Virus record (IMG/VR): IMGVR_UViG_3300005607_000418
Span: 1 to 47,948 of that record
Strand: one strand, 5' to 3'
Length of the DNA stretch: 47,948 bases
Origin: a virus
The notes under the pieces were generated by a model that was given only the letters and a program-made list of their open reading frames with translations, ran no database searches and was not told the DNA's origin. Below are positions 1 through 5,831 of this stretch, one piece after another; the stretch's first letter is position 1, and each line of letters begins with the position of its first letter. The position numbers and the translations under genes are program-made.

Positions 1-963
1 GTGCAACAACTCTCGCTGTTTCCCCGCACGGACGCTTTGGAGCCGCTGTACGCCACGCTCCAGGCCTTGGAGCGCGGGCAGGTGGCCCGCACTACCCTCG
101 CCGGCTACGCGCACGACTGGAGGGCCTTCTGCGCCTTCTGTGAGGGCCTCCGCCGGCCGTCGCTGCCGGCCCACGCGGACACCCTGAGCCTGTTCCTTGC
201 GGACCAGATCCGCCAAGGCAAGCGGGCGAACACCGTCAACCGGCAAGCCGCCGCGGTGGCCTGGCAGCACCGCCAGCAGGGCTTTCCCTCTCCGCTCACC
301 GCTGTCGTGCGGCAAGCACTGGCCGGCGCGCGGCGCCTGGACTGCGGGCCGCTCCACCAGATGCGCCCCTTGAGCGTGGCGCAGATCCGGCAGATCGCCC
401 GCGGGCTGGACCGCGCGGGCACCTCTGCGGCCTTGCGCGATCGGGCTCTGCTCACGCTGGGCTTCGCTTCGGCCCTCCGGCGCGCCAACCTGGCCGCCCT
501 GGCCCTCGCCGACGTGCGCTTCTGCGCCCAGGGGCTGACCATTCAGGTGCACCGCGAGAAACAGGACCAGGCCGGACACGGCCGCCTGATCGCCGTGCCC
601 TTCGGCCGGCACGCGCCAAGCTGCCCGGTGCGCGCGCTGCGCGCCTGGATCGCGCGCCGCGGCTCGGCCGCCGGCCCACTGTTTACCCGCCTGGATCCGG
701 CCCGGAATTCCGAGGTGCAGCCGCTGAGCGTCGGCGCCGTCTACACGATCGTGAAACGCGCCGTAGCGCGCATCGGGCTGGATGCCCGCCTGTACGGGCC
801 GCATTCCCTGCGCGCCGGCCTGATCTCGGCCGCCGGGCAGGCAGGGGTGAACCCGCTGGTGATTGCCTGCCAGAGCGGCCACCGCTCGCTCAACAGCCTG
901 CAGGACTACTACCGCCCGGTGGATCTGTTCCGCGCCAACGCCTGCGCACAGATCGGCCTGTAG
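1..963 (+). CDS. Tyrosine recombinase (phage integrase)
   Basis: This is a tyrosine recombinase of the phage integrase/XerC-XerD family, expected to catalyse site-specific integration and excision of the element. The N-terminal SAM-like core-binding domain spans about residues 15-110, with TTLAGYAHDWRAFCAFC and the ANTVNRQAAAV helix. The catalytic domain spans about 120-320. Visible active-site residues are R160 (SALRRANL), K187 (REKQDQ), H268 and R271 (HSLRAG), H294 (GHRSL) and the nucleophile Y303 in LQDYYRP, nine residues after H294 as is usual. The GTG start is the very first base of the window, so its ribosome site and a possible longer N-terminus cannot be judged. At 320 aa it has the normal family length. 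Being at the end of the element beside a structured intergenic region, it probably lies next to attP. Confidence 0.93.
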   Translation: MQQLSLFPRTDALEPLYATLQALERGQVARTTLAGYAHDWRAFCAFCEGLRRPSLPAHADTLSLFLADQIRQGKRANTVNRQAAAVAWQHRQQGFPSPLTAVVRQALAGARRLDCGPLHQMRPLSVAQIRQIARGLDRAGTSAALRDRALLTLGFASALRRANLAALALADVRFCAQGLTIQVHREKQDQAGHGRLIAVPFGRHAPSCPVRALRAWIARRGSAAGPLFTRLDPARNSEVQPLSVGAVYTIVKRAVARIGLDARLYGPHSLRAGLISAAGQAGVNPLVIACQSGHRSLNSLQDYYRPVDLFRANACAQIGL

Positions 964-1523
964 GCGGCAGAGATCGCGTGACACAGCGCCGACTCCCGGC
1001 TGGGCGCCTGCGCCCTGCCCGTGCTGTTGGCCCGCTTGCATGTCTGGCTGAACCCTTGCCCCGCTTAGGACGGGGTGTTGTGGGGAGCGGCCGGTCCTAA
1101 GAGCGCCGAGGTTGGCGCACCCGGCCGCGGGCCCCACAATTTCCTGCTGACTGTTGCAGAACCTTACAGCCGTCGCCGCAAGATTCCAGCCAGCGCAAAA
1201 AGTGTACCATAGCGCGCGGCACAGAGCCAGGATTCGTGGTACTGTAGTCAGCGCTGGACTAGCCGTTTTTATTGCGGTTGCGCGCAACTGCCTCCTTTCT
1301 CTCGGAGAGCGCGTGGACCTGAGCGGCTGGACGGGGGGGGGCGGCGCCACATAGGTGGGCGGCGCGAGCCTGTTCAGTTGGCGACTGGGTGGCAACGGCG
1401 CGCATCTTATGGGTCGTCCTCTCTGAAAACCTGCCTGAAATGACCTTCGGTTTCGGCGTCCATTGTATCTATTTGCCAGGACCACAGGCACGCATTCCCT
1501 GCGAATCAGTTACGATAAATCCC
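964..1523. other. Intergenic region after integrase
   Basis: About 560 bases with no convincing gene. The only longer reading frame (from 1154) has no ribosome site and low-complexity composition. The region holds a conspicuous hairpin cluster at 1059-1139, described separately, and a short palindrome TTGCGCGCAA near 1275. No good sigma70 promoter was found by eye for the zinc finger gene at 1524. The sequence TACGATAAAT, 8 bases before that start codon, is a weak -10 candidate. Its place beside the integrase makes this the most likely site of attP, but a single copy cannot show core boundaries. Confidence 0.4.
1059..1139. other. Structured inverted-repeat element, possible kissing-loop RNA or att region
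   Basis: Three nested inverted repeats can be read. Hairpin A pairs CCCCG (1059-1063) with CGGGG (1071-1075). Stem B pairs TTGTGGGG (1078-1085) with CCCCACAA (1132-1139) and continues GGCCGG (1089-1094) with CCGGCC (1121-1126). Hairpin C pairs GCGCC (1103-1107) with GGCGC (1114-1118). In addition CTTAGGAC (1064-1071, mostly the loop of hairpin A) is the exact complement of GTCCTAAG (1094-1101, the single-stranded side of stem B), so the loops could kiss. There is no T tract, so it is not a simple terminator. It may be a structured RNA, or paired integrase arm/core sites beside the integrase gene. Confidence 0.45.
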
Positions 1524-1916
1524 ATGAGCAGCACCCGAAGCACGACCAGAAAAGGGAGAATTATCGCCGGCGCCGCGCCCCGCGCGGCTAAATCGCAACC
1601 GAATTACCCCTGCCCGGATTGCGGGGAGGTCTTCGCCACCCCGCAAGCCCGCTACGGGCACCGCTCCATGAAGCACCGCACCACCGCGGCGTCGGGTTTC
1701 CCCGAGTTTGTGGCGGGGCTGCGCCAGACCGCGGACCAGACCCTGGCACAACTGCGCCAGTATGTGAACAACATCGACCAGGCCCTGACTAACTCCACGG
1801 AGCTGAGCCAGCAGCGCCACATGGCCGAGGCCTTGGTGCAGACTTACGACGCGCTGGTGCGCACCCTCGGCGGCGAGCGCGCCATGGCGGCCGGCGGGGG
1901 TGCCGGCGGCGTCTAA
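1524..1916 (+). CDS. Small C2H2 zinc finger protein
   Basis: 130-aa protein. Residues 28-52 form a single classical C2H2 finger: C30, C33, F37, H46 and H51 in the spacing C-x2-C-x12-H-x4-H, with the sequence PCPDCGEVF before and GHRSMKHR after. The N-terminal 25 residues are basic (RSTTRKGR). Residues about 60-120 are helical and polar, suited to dimerisation or protein contacts, and the tail is Gly/Ala rich. A nucleic-acid-binding role is likely from the finger, but the target is unknown. The frame is open further upstream to 1389; the ATG at 1524 is chosen because the upstream part has no protein-like composition. It heads the plus-strand operon that runs to about 3.8 kb, so it could be its regulator; that is inference. 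Confidence 0.72.
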   Translation: MSSTRSTTRKGRIIAGAAPRAAKSQPNYPCPDCGEVFATPQARYGHRSMKHRTTAASGFPEFVAGLRQTADQTLAQLRQYVNNIDQALTNSTELSQQRHMAEALVQTYDALVRTLGGERAMAAGGGAGGV

Positions 1917-1935
1917 GGGATGCGGAGGGCACACC

Positions 1936-2190
1936 ATGCGTCGTCTGGCATGGCTGCTGGTGTGCGCCTCCGCTGGCCTGGGGGCGGCCCGCGTGCTGTA
2001 CTGGCTCTGGCCGCGGGCGCCCCTCTGGTTGGCCACGCTGGAGGCGCTGGGCGCCGGCTACCTGGCGGCGTCCCTCGGGCACCGCTGGGAGGAGCAGCGC
2101 CGCGAGCGGCAGCGCAACGCGGAACTGCGCCGGGTAATCCAGATGCGCGTGCATGAGCGCCCTAGTTGGGGCGGCTGGCACGGCGGCTAA
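1936..2190 (+). CDS. Small membrane protein, unknown function
   Basis: 84-aa protein with an N-terminal signal-anchor (MRRLAWLLVCASAGLGAARV), a second hydrophobic stretch (PLWLATLEALGAGYLAASLG) and a highly charged Arg/Glu-rich tail (RWEEQRRERQRNAELRRV). The predicted layout is two membrane segments with a cytoplasmic charged helix. The start ATG at 1936 has a ribosome site GGAGGG seven bases upstream. It lies 19 bases after the zinc finger gene and 10 bases before the next gene, whose ribosome site overlaps its stop codon. Holin-like or superinfection-exclusion functions are possible for such small phage membrane proteins, but nothing in the sequence decides this. Confidence 0.6.
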   Translation: MRRLAWLLVCASAGLGAARVLYWLWPRAPLWLATLEALGAGYLAASLGHRWEEQRRERQRNAELRRVIQMRVHERPSWGGWHGG

Positions 2191-2200
2191 AGGAGGCTGC

Positions 2201-2765
2201 ATGGCTTCAACGAAAGTGGGCGGCGAGGGGACCTTCGACGCCCAGGCGCACGGCGTCATCAACACCAATTTCGCCGCGCTGGATGCCAGCGCGGCAGACC
2301 TGGACGCGCGCGTGGCCGCGCTGGAAGCCTACGGGCACCTGCTGGTGGCTTCCGTGACGCTCAGCGCGGAGGATCTCCTGGCGCTGAACGATACGCCGGT
2401 GGTGCTGGTGGCGGCAGCCCCAGCCAACTGCGTGAATGTGTTGGAGGGCGCCGTGCTGGACTACCAGCCGGGCGAGACGGCCTACACCATCGGCGACGCC
2501 ACCAACCTGACCATCAACTACAAGGCGGATGCCTCTGGCGCCGCGGTGACGGCCGCCTTGTCGGTGACGGGCCTGCTCGACCAGGCCACGGAGCAGATCC
2601 GCCACCTGAAGCCGCTGGCCGATACGCTGACGCTGGCCACCGCCGCGGGCGGCGCCCTGGCGCTCAGCCCTGGCGCTCACGCTCGCCGGCGCGGATGTCG
2701 CGGACGGCGATGGCACGCTGTTGGTGCTGGTGTGGTATCGCCAGTTCAGCCTGGTGGCGTCATGA
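2201..2765 (+). pseudogene. Phage fibre/decoration-like protein broken by a 13-bp tandem duplication
   Basis: The start ATG at 2201 has a strong ribosome site (AAAGGAGG). The N-terminal part (STKVGGEGTFDAQAHGVINT, then LDARVAALEAYGHLL) has a short helix like trimeric phage appendages. The middle (VTLSAEDLLALNDTPVVLV ... YTIGDATNLTINYK) resembles the beta-sandwich found in phage head or tail decoration proteins. At 2654-2679 the 13-mer GCCCTGGCGCTCA occurs twice in tandem; 13 is not a multiple of 3, so the frame shifts. Removing one copy gives ALALTLAGADVADGDGTL, then VLVWYRQFSLVAS and a TGA at 2763-2765 that overlaps the ATG of the next gene, as expected of this operon. As written, the frame instead runs on through low-quality sequence into the downstream gene (289 codons from the upstream GTG/ATG to 3022). 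It may be inactive, a phase-variable state or a sequencing error. Confidence 0.7.
2654..2679 (+). repeat. Perfect 13-bp tandem duplication
   Basis: Two adjacent identical copies of GCCCTGGCGCTCA (2654-2666 and 2667-2679). Deleting one restores the reading frame of the fibre-like gene and its TGA/ATG overlap with the following gene, so the duplication is very likely recent or reversible. Confidence 0.9.
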
Positions 2766-3022
2766 CTTCCACGGTAGACTTCATACGCGCTGCAGAGCTG
2801 ACTCTGGAAGTAGCCGAGGCCATAGACGACGCCTTCGCGTACCATCCGTGGGACCCGGAGCAGACCAGCCACGGCGTTGAGGTGCGGAAGGCTTTGGCGC
2901 AGGCCGTGAAGGTGATCGTGGCGCATGTGCCGCCCTGCCCGGATCGCTCCACGGCCATCCGCAAGTTGCGGGAGGCGCGCATGGACTGTAACAGCGCCAT
3001 CACGCACCGGGGGCGGTTCTGA
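2762..3022 (+). CDS. Acb2/Tad1-like small protein, candidate cyclic-nucleotide sponge
   Basis: 86-aa all-helical protein. It shows the pattern of the Acb2/Tad1 hairpin family of phage proteins: FAYHPWDPEQ near residue 27, then EVRKALAQAVKVIVAHVPPC (Arg then aliphatic helix ending in CP), then RSTAIRKLREARMDCNSAI, the equivalent of the family's leucine-rich helix ending in a WANAAIA-like motif. Characterised Acb2 and Tad1 proteins bind signalling nucleotides made by CBASS and Thoeris and so block these defences. The assignment is from remembered family pattern, not a search. The ATG at 2762 overlaps the restored TGA of the upstream gene, and the TGA at 3020-3022 overlaps the next ATG, so translation is coupled. 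Because of the duplication upstream, the same frame is also read as a fusion. Confidence 0.62.
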   Translation: MTSTVDFIRAAELTLEVAEAIDDAFAYHPWDPEQTSHGVEVRKALAQAVKVIVAHVPPCPDRSTAIRKLREARMDCNSAITHRGRF

Positions 3023-3138
3023 TGCCCGCGCCTGCCCCGTCTCCGCCGCCGCGCAAGCCGCCAGAGCGCGCCCGCCAGGCGCAGCGCGAGGCGGACGCCA
3101 ACCTACACGAGCGGTTCCCCGTGACGAGGCGCGCATGA
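3022..3138 (+). CDS. 38-aa proline- and arginine-rich peptide
   Basis: A short ORF joined to its neighbours on both sides: its ATG at 3022 overlaps the preceding stop (TGATG), and its own TGA at 3136-3138 overlaps the ATG of the next gene (ATGA). The product starts MPAPAPSPPPRKPPERARQ and continues with a charged helix. Its job may be only translational coupling, or it may be a small basic phage peptide. No family recognised. Confidence 0.5.
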   Translation: MPAPAPSPPPRKPPERARQAQREADANLHERFPVTRRA

Positions 3139-3773
3139 GACTGCTACTGCCGCTCTGGCTGGCCTCCGCGGCGCTGGCCGCCAACGTCACCCTCACGCTC
3201 ACCGCGCCTACCACCGCCACCGCGCCGGGGGCCGCCGTGGCTGTGCCCGTGACACTCACCAGCGTGGCCGGCTACGAGCCCGCCGGGCTACTGTTCACGG
3301 TCACCTGGAGCGCCGCCGATCTCAGCGCCGTGAGCTTCGCCCTGGCCACCGGCATCAGCAAAACCGGCTGGTGCAATCCCAGCGCCGGCAAACTGGTGTG
3401 CGCCATCGCCGGGCTGAACCTGACCAAGATGGCCAACGGTACGCTGGGCACGCTCACCGCCACCGTGGCGGCCACCGCGGGAGTGGCGACCACCACGCTC
3501 ACACTCGGGCCGGTCTCGGCCGGCGCGCCCAATGCCGCGCAACTCGGCGGCGCGGGCGCCAGCGTGGCCGTGCCCATCGTGAGTAAGTGCGACCTGACGG
3601 GCGACGGCAAGATTGACGACGCGGACCTGGCCGCCTCCGCGCAGCAGGCCATCGGCGCGGCAGCCTGCGGCTCCGCGGATCTGGACGCCGATGGCGCCTG
3701 CTCGGTGATGGACCTGCTGCACATCCCCTTGGCGGCTCAGGGAGGGGCCTGCACCCTGGCAAACCCTCCTTAG
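3135..3773 (+). CDS. Secreted cohesin-like/dockerin-like protein
   Basis: 212-aa protein. Residues 1-15 form a signal peptide (MRLLLPLWLASAALA) with an AxA cleavage site. Residues about 16-150 form a Thr/Ala/Val-rich beta domain of cohesin type: GAAVAVPVTLTSVAGYEPAG, LLFTVTW, GTLGTLTATV. Residues 152-206 form a type-I dockerin-like module with two calcium-loop repeats, DLTGDGKIDDAD (153-164) and DLDADGACSVMD (182-193), separated by a short helix. Cysteines flank the second half. In cellulosomes these modules bind each other between proteins; having both in one small secreted protein suggests self-assembly or a surface-bound factor. The ATG at 3135 was chosen over a frame open to 2925 because the signal peptide begins there and it overlaps the previous stop (ATGA). 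It is unusual cargo for a phage and could be a host-derived accessory gene. Confidence 0.72.
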   Translation: MRLLLPLWLASAALAANVTLTLTAPTTATAPGAAVAVPVTLTSVAGYEPAGLLFTVTWSAADLSAVSFALATGISKTGWCNPSAGKLVCAIAGLNLTKMANGTLGTLTATVAATAGVATTTLTLGPVSAGAPNAAQLGGAGASVAVPIVSKCDLTGDGKIDDADLAASAQQAIGAAACGSADLDADGACSVMDLLHIPLAAQGGACTLANPP

Positions 3774-3880
3774 TGCTGCCGCCGGCGCTGGAAGAGTTCC
3801 TGCGCGGGCTGCTGACCACGCCGGCGCCCGACTCCATCGCCTGCAACTTCGTCGCGTGCCCGGCCACCCGCGCGCGATAG
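3773..3880 (+). CDS. Possible 35-aa peptide at operon end
   Basis: GTG start overlapping the stop of the cohesin/dockerin gene (TAGTG). Product about 35 aa beginning MLPPALEEFLRGLLTTPAPD with two later cysteines. The stop overlap is the only support, and no ribosome site at normal distance is seen. Confidence 0.3.
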   Translation: MLPPALEEFLRGLLTTPAPDSIACNFVACPATRAR

Positions 3881-3953
3881 ACTGGAGGGCGAAAGGAGGG
3901 CCGTCCAGGGAAACGGGCCGCCTGCGCCGCGGTCTATGCCGGGGCGCAGGCAC

Positions 3954-3985
3954 AAAAAAAGCGCCTCCCCGTTGCAAGAAGGCGC
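3954..3985 (-). terminator. Rho-independent terminator (minus strand)
   Basis: On the minus strand GCGCCT (3985-3980) pairs with AGGCGC (3966-3961) and is followed by seven T (3960-3954). It lies just after the minus-strand gene ending at 4018. A second dyad on the same stretch, CCTGCGCC (3921-3928) with GGCGCAGG (3943-3950), may add structure. Confidence 0.75.
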
Positions 3986-4017
3986 GGACGGTCGATTCGG
4001 ATTGGATGGGTATCGCC

Positions 4018-4197
4018 TCATTCTATCCCGGCCCGGCGGATGGTGAGCACGCCCAGGCCGATTGCCAGGTACAGGCGCAGGCCCATGCGGAAGTCGCGCT
4101 CGGCTTCGGCCTGCTCGCGCGTGGCGTAGCGCCCGATCAGCATTTCGCGGCCCTGGTAGGTCTCCCGCAATTCCCACGGTAGGCTAGGATCATGCAC
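4018..4197 (-). CDS. Small protein with C-terminal membrane helix
   Basis: 59-aa protein starting at a GTG (4197). The N-terminal part is polar and helical (LPWELRETYQGREMLIGRY, then ATREQAEAERDFRMGLR), and the C-terminal end is a single hydrophobic segment (LYLAIGLGVLTIRR). A minus-strand terminator follows 33 bases after its stop, which supports it as transcribed. The start codon shares the six bases ATGCAC (4192-4197) with the start codon of the divergent gene at 4192. No strong ribosome site is visible, and no family is recognised. Confidence 0.5.
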   Translation of the reverse strand: MHDPSLPWELRETYQGREMLIGRYATREQAEAERDFRMGLRLYLAIGLGVLTIRRAGIE

Positions 4198-4431
4198 CGC
4201 GCGTATCGTATCATCCGCGGCTGCGCCGCGCCCGTCGCGGGAGGCTGCGGCGGCTGGCTGTTCGGCGAGTACTTGGATCCGCGGCTGCGGGGGCCGTGGC
4301 GGTTGCTGCCGGCGCTGCTGAGTTTGCTGCTGCTGGCCTGGGTGTACCGCGAGATGCGCTGGCTGCACCGCGAAAAAGAAAAGCTCGATCGTTTCCTGAT
4401 GGACGAGCGGCGCAACGTCCGGTGGCGGTGA
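4192..4431 (+). CDS. Small membrane protein, unknown function
   Basis: 79-aa protein. After a basic N-terminus (MHRAYRIIRG) comes a glycine-rich patch (VAGGCGGWLFGEY), a clear transmembrane helix (RLLPALLSLLLLAWVYREM) and a charged C-terminal helix (HREKEKLDRFLMDERR). The stop codon overlaps the ATG of the next gene (TGATG at 4429-4433), which argues that this frame is real. Its first six bases overlap head-to-head with the minus-strand gene 4018-4197. The ribosome site is weak. Function unknown. Confidence 0.5.
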   Translation: MHRAYRIIRGCAAPVAGGCGGWLFGEYLDPRLRGPWRLLPALLSLLLLAWVYREMRWLHREKEKLDRFLMDERRNVRWR

Positions 4432-4646
4432 TGCAAGCGCAGGTGCGTCTCTACCGCTTCTACAACTACGCGGCCAACCGCGGCCAGGGCCGCTACGGCG
4501 AACCTTTCGCCTTGTGTGATCGCTGCGTGGAGCGCCAGCCGGTGCCCGCGCACTGCCAGCTCTACCGCCTGGCGGATCAGGCCCTCATGCCCTGCCACAA
4601 GTGCGGCGCGCGCAACGTGCAGGCTGCCAGCGCCCCCGCCGGCTAA
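4431..4646 (+). CDS. Small zinc-ribbon-like protein
   Basis: 71-aa protein with two CxxC knuckles, CDRC and CHKC, about 30 residues apart, and one more cysteine (AHCQLY) between them, as in small zinc ribbons. The N-terminal MQAQVRLYRFYNYAANRGQG is basic and aromatic. The ATG overlaps the upstream stop (TGATG). The TAA at 4644-4646 overlaps by three bases the stop of the convergent regulator gene. Likely a nucleic-acid or protein-binding accessory factor; no specific family recognised. Confidence 0.6.
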   Translation: MQAQVRLYRFYNYAANRGQGRYGEPFALCDRCVERQPVPAHCQLYRLADQALMPCHKCGARNVQAASAPAG

Positions 4647-5095
4647 AACTGGTCCAGCTCCTCGCGCCGGAAGTAGTAGCGCCCCTCGCGGTAGCGCCCG
4701 ATGGTGCCCGCGCGGCAGGCGGCTTTGAGTTCCTCCAGGATGGCCGCCGGCAGCGGATGCAGATAGGCCTCCATCTCGGAGAGCGAGAGCCACTGGCGTT
4801 CGTAGTAGGGCTGCGGCTGGGGCGTGTGGCTGGCGGGCGGCGCCTGCGGCGCTTCCAGCAGCTTGGGCTGCGCGGCCACCGCCCGCGCGATGTGGTGGCG
4901 GGCCGCCTCCAGATCCTTGCGGCGCCAGAGCGTTTCCGGTTTGCGGCCCTCCGCGGGACGCTGCCGGCGTGGCCAGCGCCGCTCCCGCGCCAGCCGCTCC
5001 AGGTGCTTAAGGCTGAGTCCCGTATACTCAACCCCTTCCTCCTTGGTGAGCCAATCGGCGCGCGCTTGTGCTTTGGCTTGTTGGGTTTGCGGCAT
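4643..5095 (-). CDS. Double winged-HTH DNA-binding protein (excisionase/MerR-like regulator)
   Basis: 150-aa protein with two DNA-binding units. The first, residues about 14-60, reads WLTKEEGVEYTGLSLKHLER, then a wing-like basic segment (RRWPRRQRPAEGRKPETLWR) and RKDLEAARHH. This is the pattern of Xis/MerR-type winged helix domains, in which an HTH helix is followed by a positioned Trp/Arg. A Pro/Gln-rich linker follows, then a second HTH of similar style (LSLSEMEAYLHPLPAAILEE ... GRYREGRYYFRREELDQF), which ends the protein. Tandem wHTH proteins in phages act as excisionases or repressors. The ATG at 5095 is preceded six bases upstream by TATACT, a good -10, so the transcript may be leaderless; a second ATG lies at 5110. 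An inverted repeat at 5112-5138 lies just upstream and could be its own operator. Confidence 0.68.
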   Translation of the reverse strand: MPQTQQAKAQARADWLTKEEGVEYTGLSLKHLERLARERRWPRRQRPAEGRKPETLWRRKDLEAARHHIARAVAAQPKLLEAPQAPPASHTPQPQPYYERQWLSLSEMEAYLHPLPAAILEELKAACRAGTIGRYREGRYYFRREELDQF

Positions 5096-5111
5096 GATTG
5101 GAGTATACATC

Positions 5112-5138
5112 GGATCGGCGCAAGGGGCGCTCCGATCC
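5112..5138. promoter_or_regulatory. Inverted repeat upstream of wHTH regulator
   Basis: GGATCGGCGC (5112-5121) faces GCGCTCCGATCC (5127-5138) across a 5-base spacer, with a two-base bulge. It lies 17 bases upstream of the regulator start at 5095. The 8-mer GAGTATAC (5101-5108) next to it recurs inverted inside the gene near 5022. It is a candidate operator for autoregulation; no binding data. Confidence 0.4.
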
Positions 5139-5162
5139 AATGCGCGACTTCTGCAGAATCTC

Positions 5163-5198
5163 AGTGAAAAGTGTCCGGTACTCCCCGGACTTTTCACT
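5163..5198. terminator. Hairpin copy 1 (terminator-like)
   Basis: AGTGAAAAGTGTCCGG (5163-5178) pairs with CCGGACTTTTCACT (5185-5198) with two bulged bases. The right half is part of the 42-bp direct repeat. It lies upstream of the regulator gene 4643-5095 and insulates it from the minus operon above. Confidence 0.6.
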
Positions 5199-5291
5199 AG
5201 CAGCCCTTCCTGGGTAGCCAGCGCGCGGCTACTTTGCCGCTGCCCAAAAGTCCGGTACTCCCCGGACTTTTCACTAGCAGCCCTTCCTGGG
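5173..5291. repeat. 42-bp perfect direct repeat (5173-5214 and 5250-5291)
   Basis: The same 42 bases, beginning GTCCGGTACTCCCCGGAC and ending CCCTTCCTGGG, occur at 5173-5214 and 5250-5291, a 77-bp offset. Each copy contains a terminator half and the last codons (PRKGC, stop) of a tiny basic peptide read on the minus strand. The first copy is therefore a relic of a duplicated gene end. Confidence 0.9.
5246..5271. terminator. Bidirectional Rho-independent terminator (copy 2)
   Basis: AAAAGTCCGG (5246-5255) and CCGGACTTTT (5262-5271) form a perfect 10-bp stem with a 6-base loop and a T run in both directions. On the minus strand it directly follows the stop of the 19-aa peptide gene (5274), closing that operon. 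Confidence 0.8.
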
Positions 5292-5333
5292 CATCTTGCC
5301 GGCGGGCTTCTTGGGCGGTGCTTTCTTGGCCAT
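5274..5333 (-). CDS. 19-aa basic peptide
   Basis: ATG at 5333, product MAKKAPPKKPAGKMPRKGC. Tiny Lys/Pro-rich peptides of this style are common in phage genomes. It starts 20 bases after the stop of the Tat-like zinc-ribbon gene and ends 3 bases before a terminator. The last codons are duplicated at 5199-5214. Support is composition and position only. Confidence 0.4.
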   Translation of the reverse strand: MAKKAPPKKPAGKMPRKGC

Positions 5334-5353
5334 GCGGCCAGTGTACCGCAGCT

Positions 5354-5617
5354 TCAGCCCGCCGGCGCGGCGGCCTCCGCGGCCATCACATTGTAGAGCG
5401 TGCCGCAGGAGGCGCACACGAAGATGCGCGTGTGCGTGAAGATGGCCGCGCGGTACACGCCATCCGCGTCCGCCAGGGTCAGCGGCGTGCCCGGCCAGTC
5501 GCCCGGGGTGCGGCACACCGGGCAGACCGGCGTGAGCACCCAGGTGGTGGTGGCTGGGCCAGTTTGCGCCGCGGCGGGCGCGCCGGCCAGCGCGGCCCAA
5601 AAGCGGCGCCGCGTCAT
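5354..5617 (-). CDS. Tat-like signal zinc-ribbon protein
   Basis: 87-aa protein. The N-terminus MTRRRFWAALAGAPAAAQ matches a twin-arginine signal (T-R-R-x-F followed by a short Ala-rich hydrophobic stretch and AxA). The rest has two CxxC pairs, CPVC near residue 32 and CASC near residue 68, separated by a strand-rich segment (GVYRAAIFTHTRIFVCASC), giving a zinc-ribbon or rubredoxin-like knuckle. The ATG at 5617 overlaps the stop of the upstream frame (ATGA). Related N-termini occur in two other small proteins of this window (6715-7020 and 44265-44510). Function unknown; export with bound metal is possible. Confidence 0.62.
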   Translation of the reverse strand: MTRRRFWAALAGAPAAAQTGPATTTWVLTPVCPVCRTPGDWPGTPLTLADADGVYRAAIFTHTRIFVCASCGTLYNVMAAEAAAPAG

Positions 5618-5831
5618 GGCTGCCTCCGCGTGAGCACGCGGTAGCGCCCGGGCGCGTCGCAGGCCACGGCGGGCAGCGGCGAGCGCGGCTCGGCGGCCGG
5701 TTCCAGTCCCACACTCGCGCCTGGTCGAACCGCAGGCGATCGTTGAAGCGCTGGTTCTCCGCGCTGCGAGCTGCGCGCGCGCGCAGCCGCCTCAGCATGC
5801 GGGCATGCCGCCGCTTGTTAGGATGGGTCAT
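5614..5831 (-). pseudogene. Small basic protein, probably frameshifted
   Basis: The frame from ATG 5831 (GAGG two bases upstream) reads MTHPNKRRHARMLRRLRARA ... RLRFDQARV and is convincingly basic and helical. After about residue 40 that frame becomes Arg/Gly-rich noise through the next gene. Another frame takes over at the GTGTGG near 5710 with GLEPAAEPRSPLPAVACD, then RYRVLTRRQP and a TGA at 5614-5616. That stop overlaps the ATG of the downstream gene in the ATGA manner used throughout the element. A two-base change in the GTGTGG run would join the two into one protein of about 72 aa. Either the gene is broken, slips during translation, or the sequence has an indel error. Confidence 0.42.

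Noticed and set aside
2207-3259. 350-codon minus-strand frame
   Set aside because: Opposite an operon of overlapping plus-strand genes, Arg/Gly-rich, with no start context.
4137-4793. 218-codon minus-strand frame
   Set aside because: Composition is low complexity, and it conflicts with the wHTH gene, the zinc-ribbon gene and the membrane gene, each better supported.
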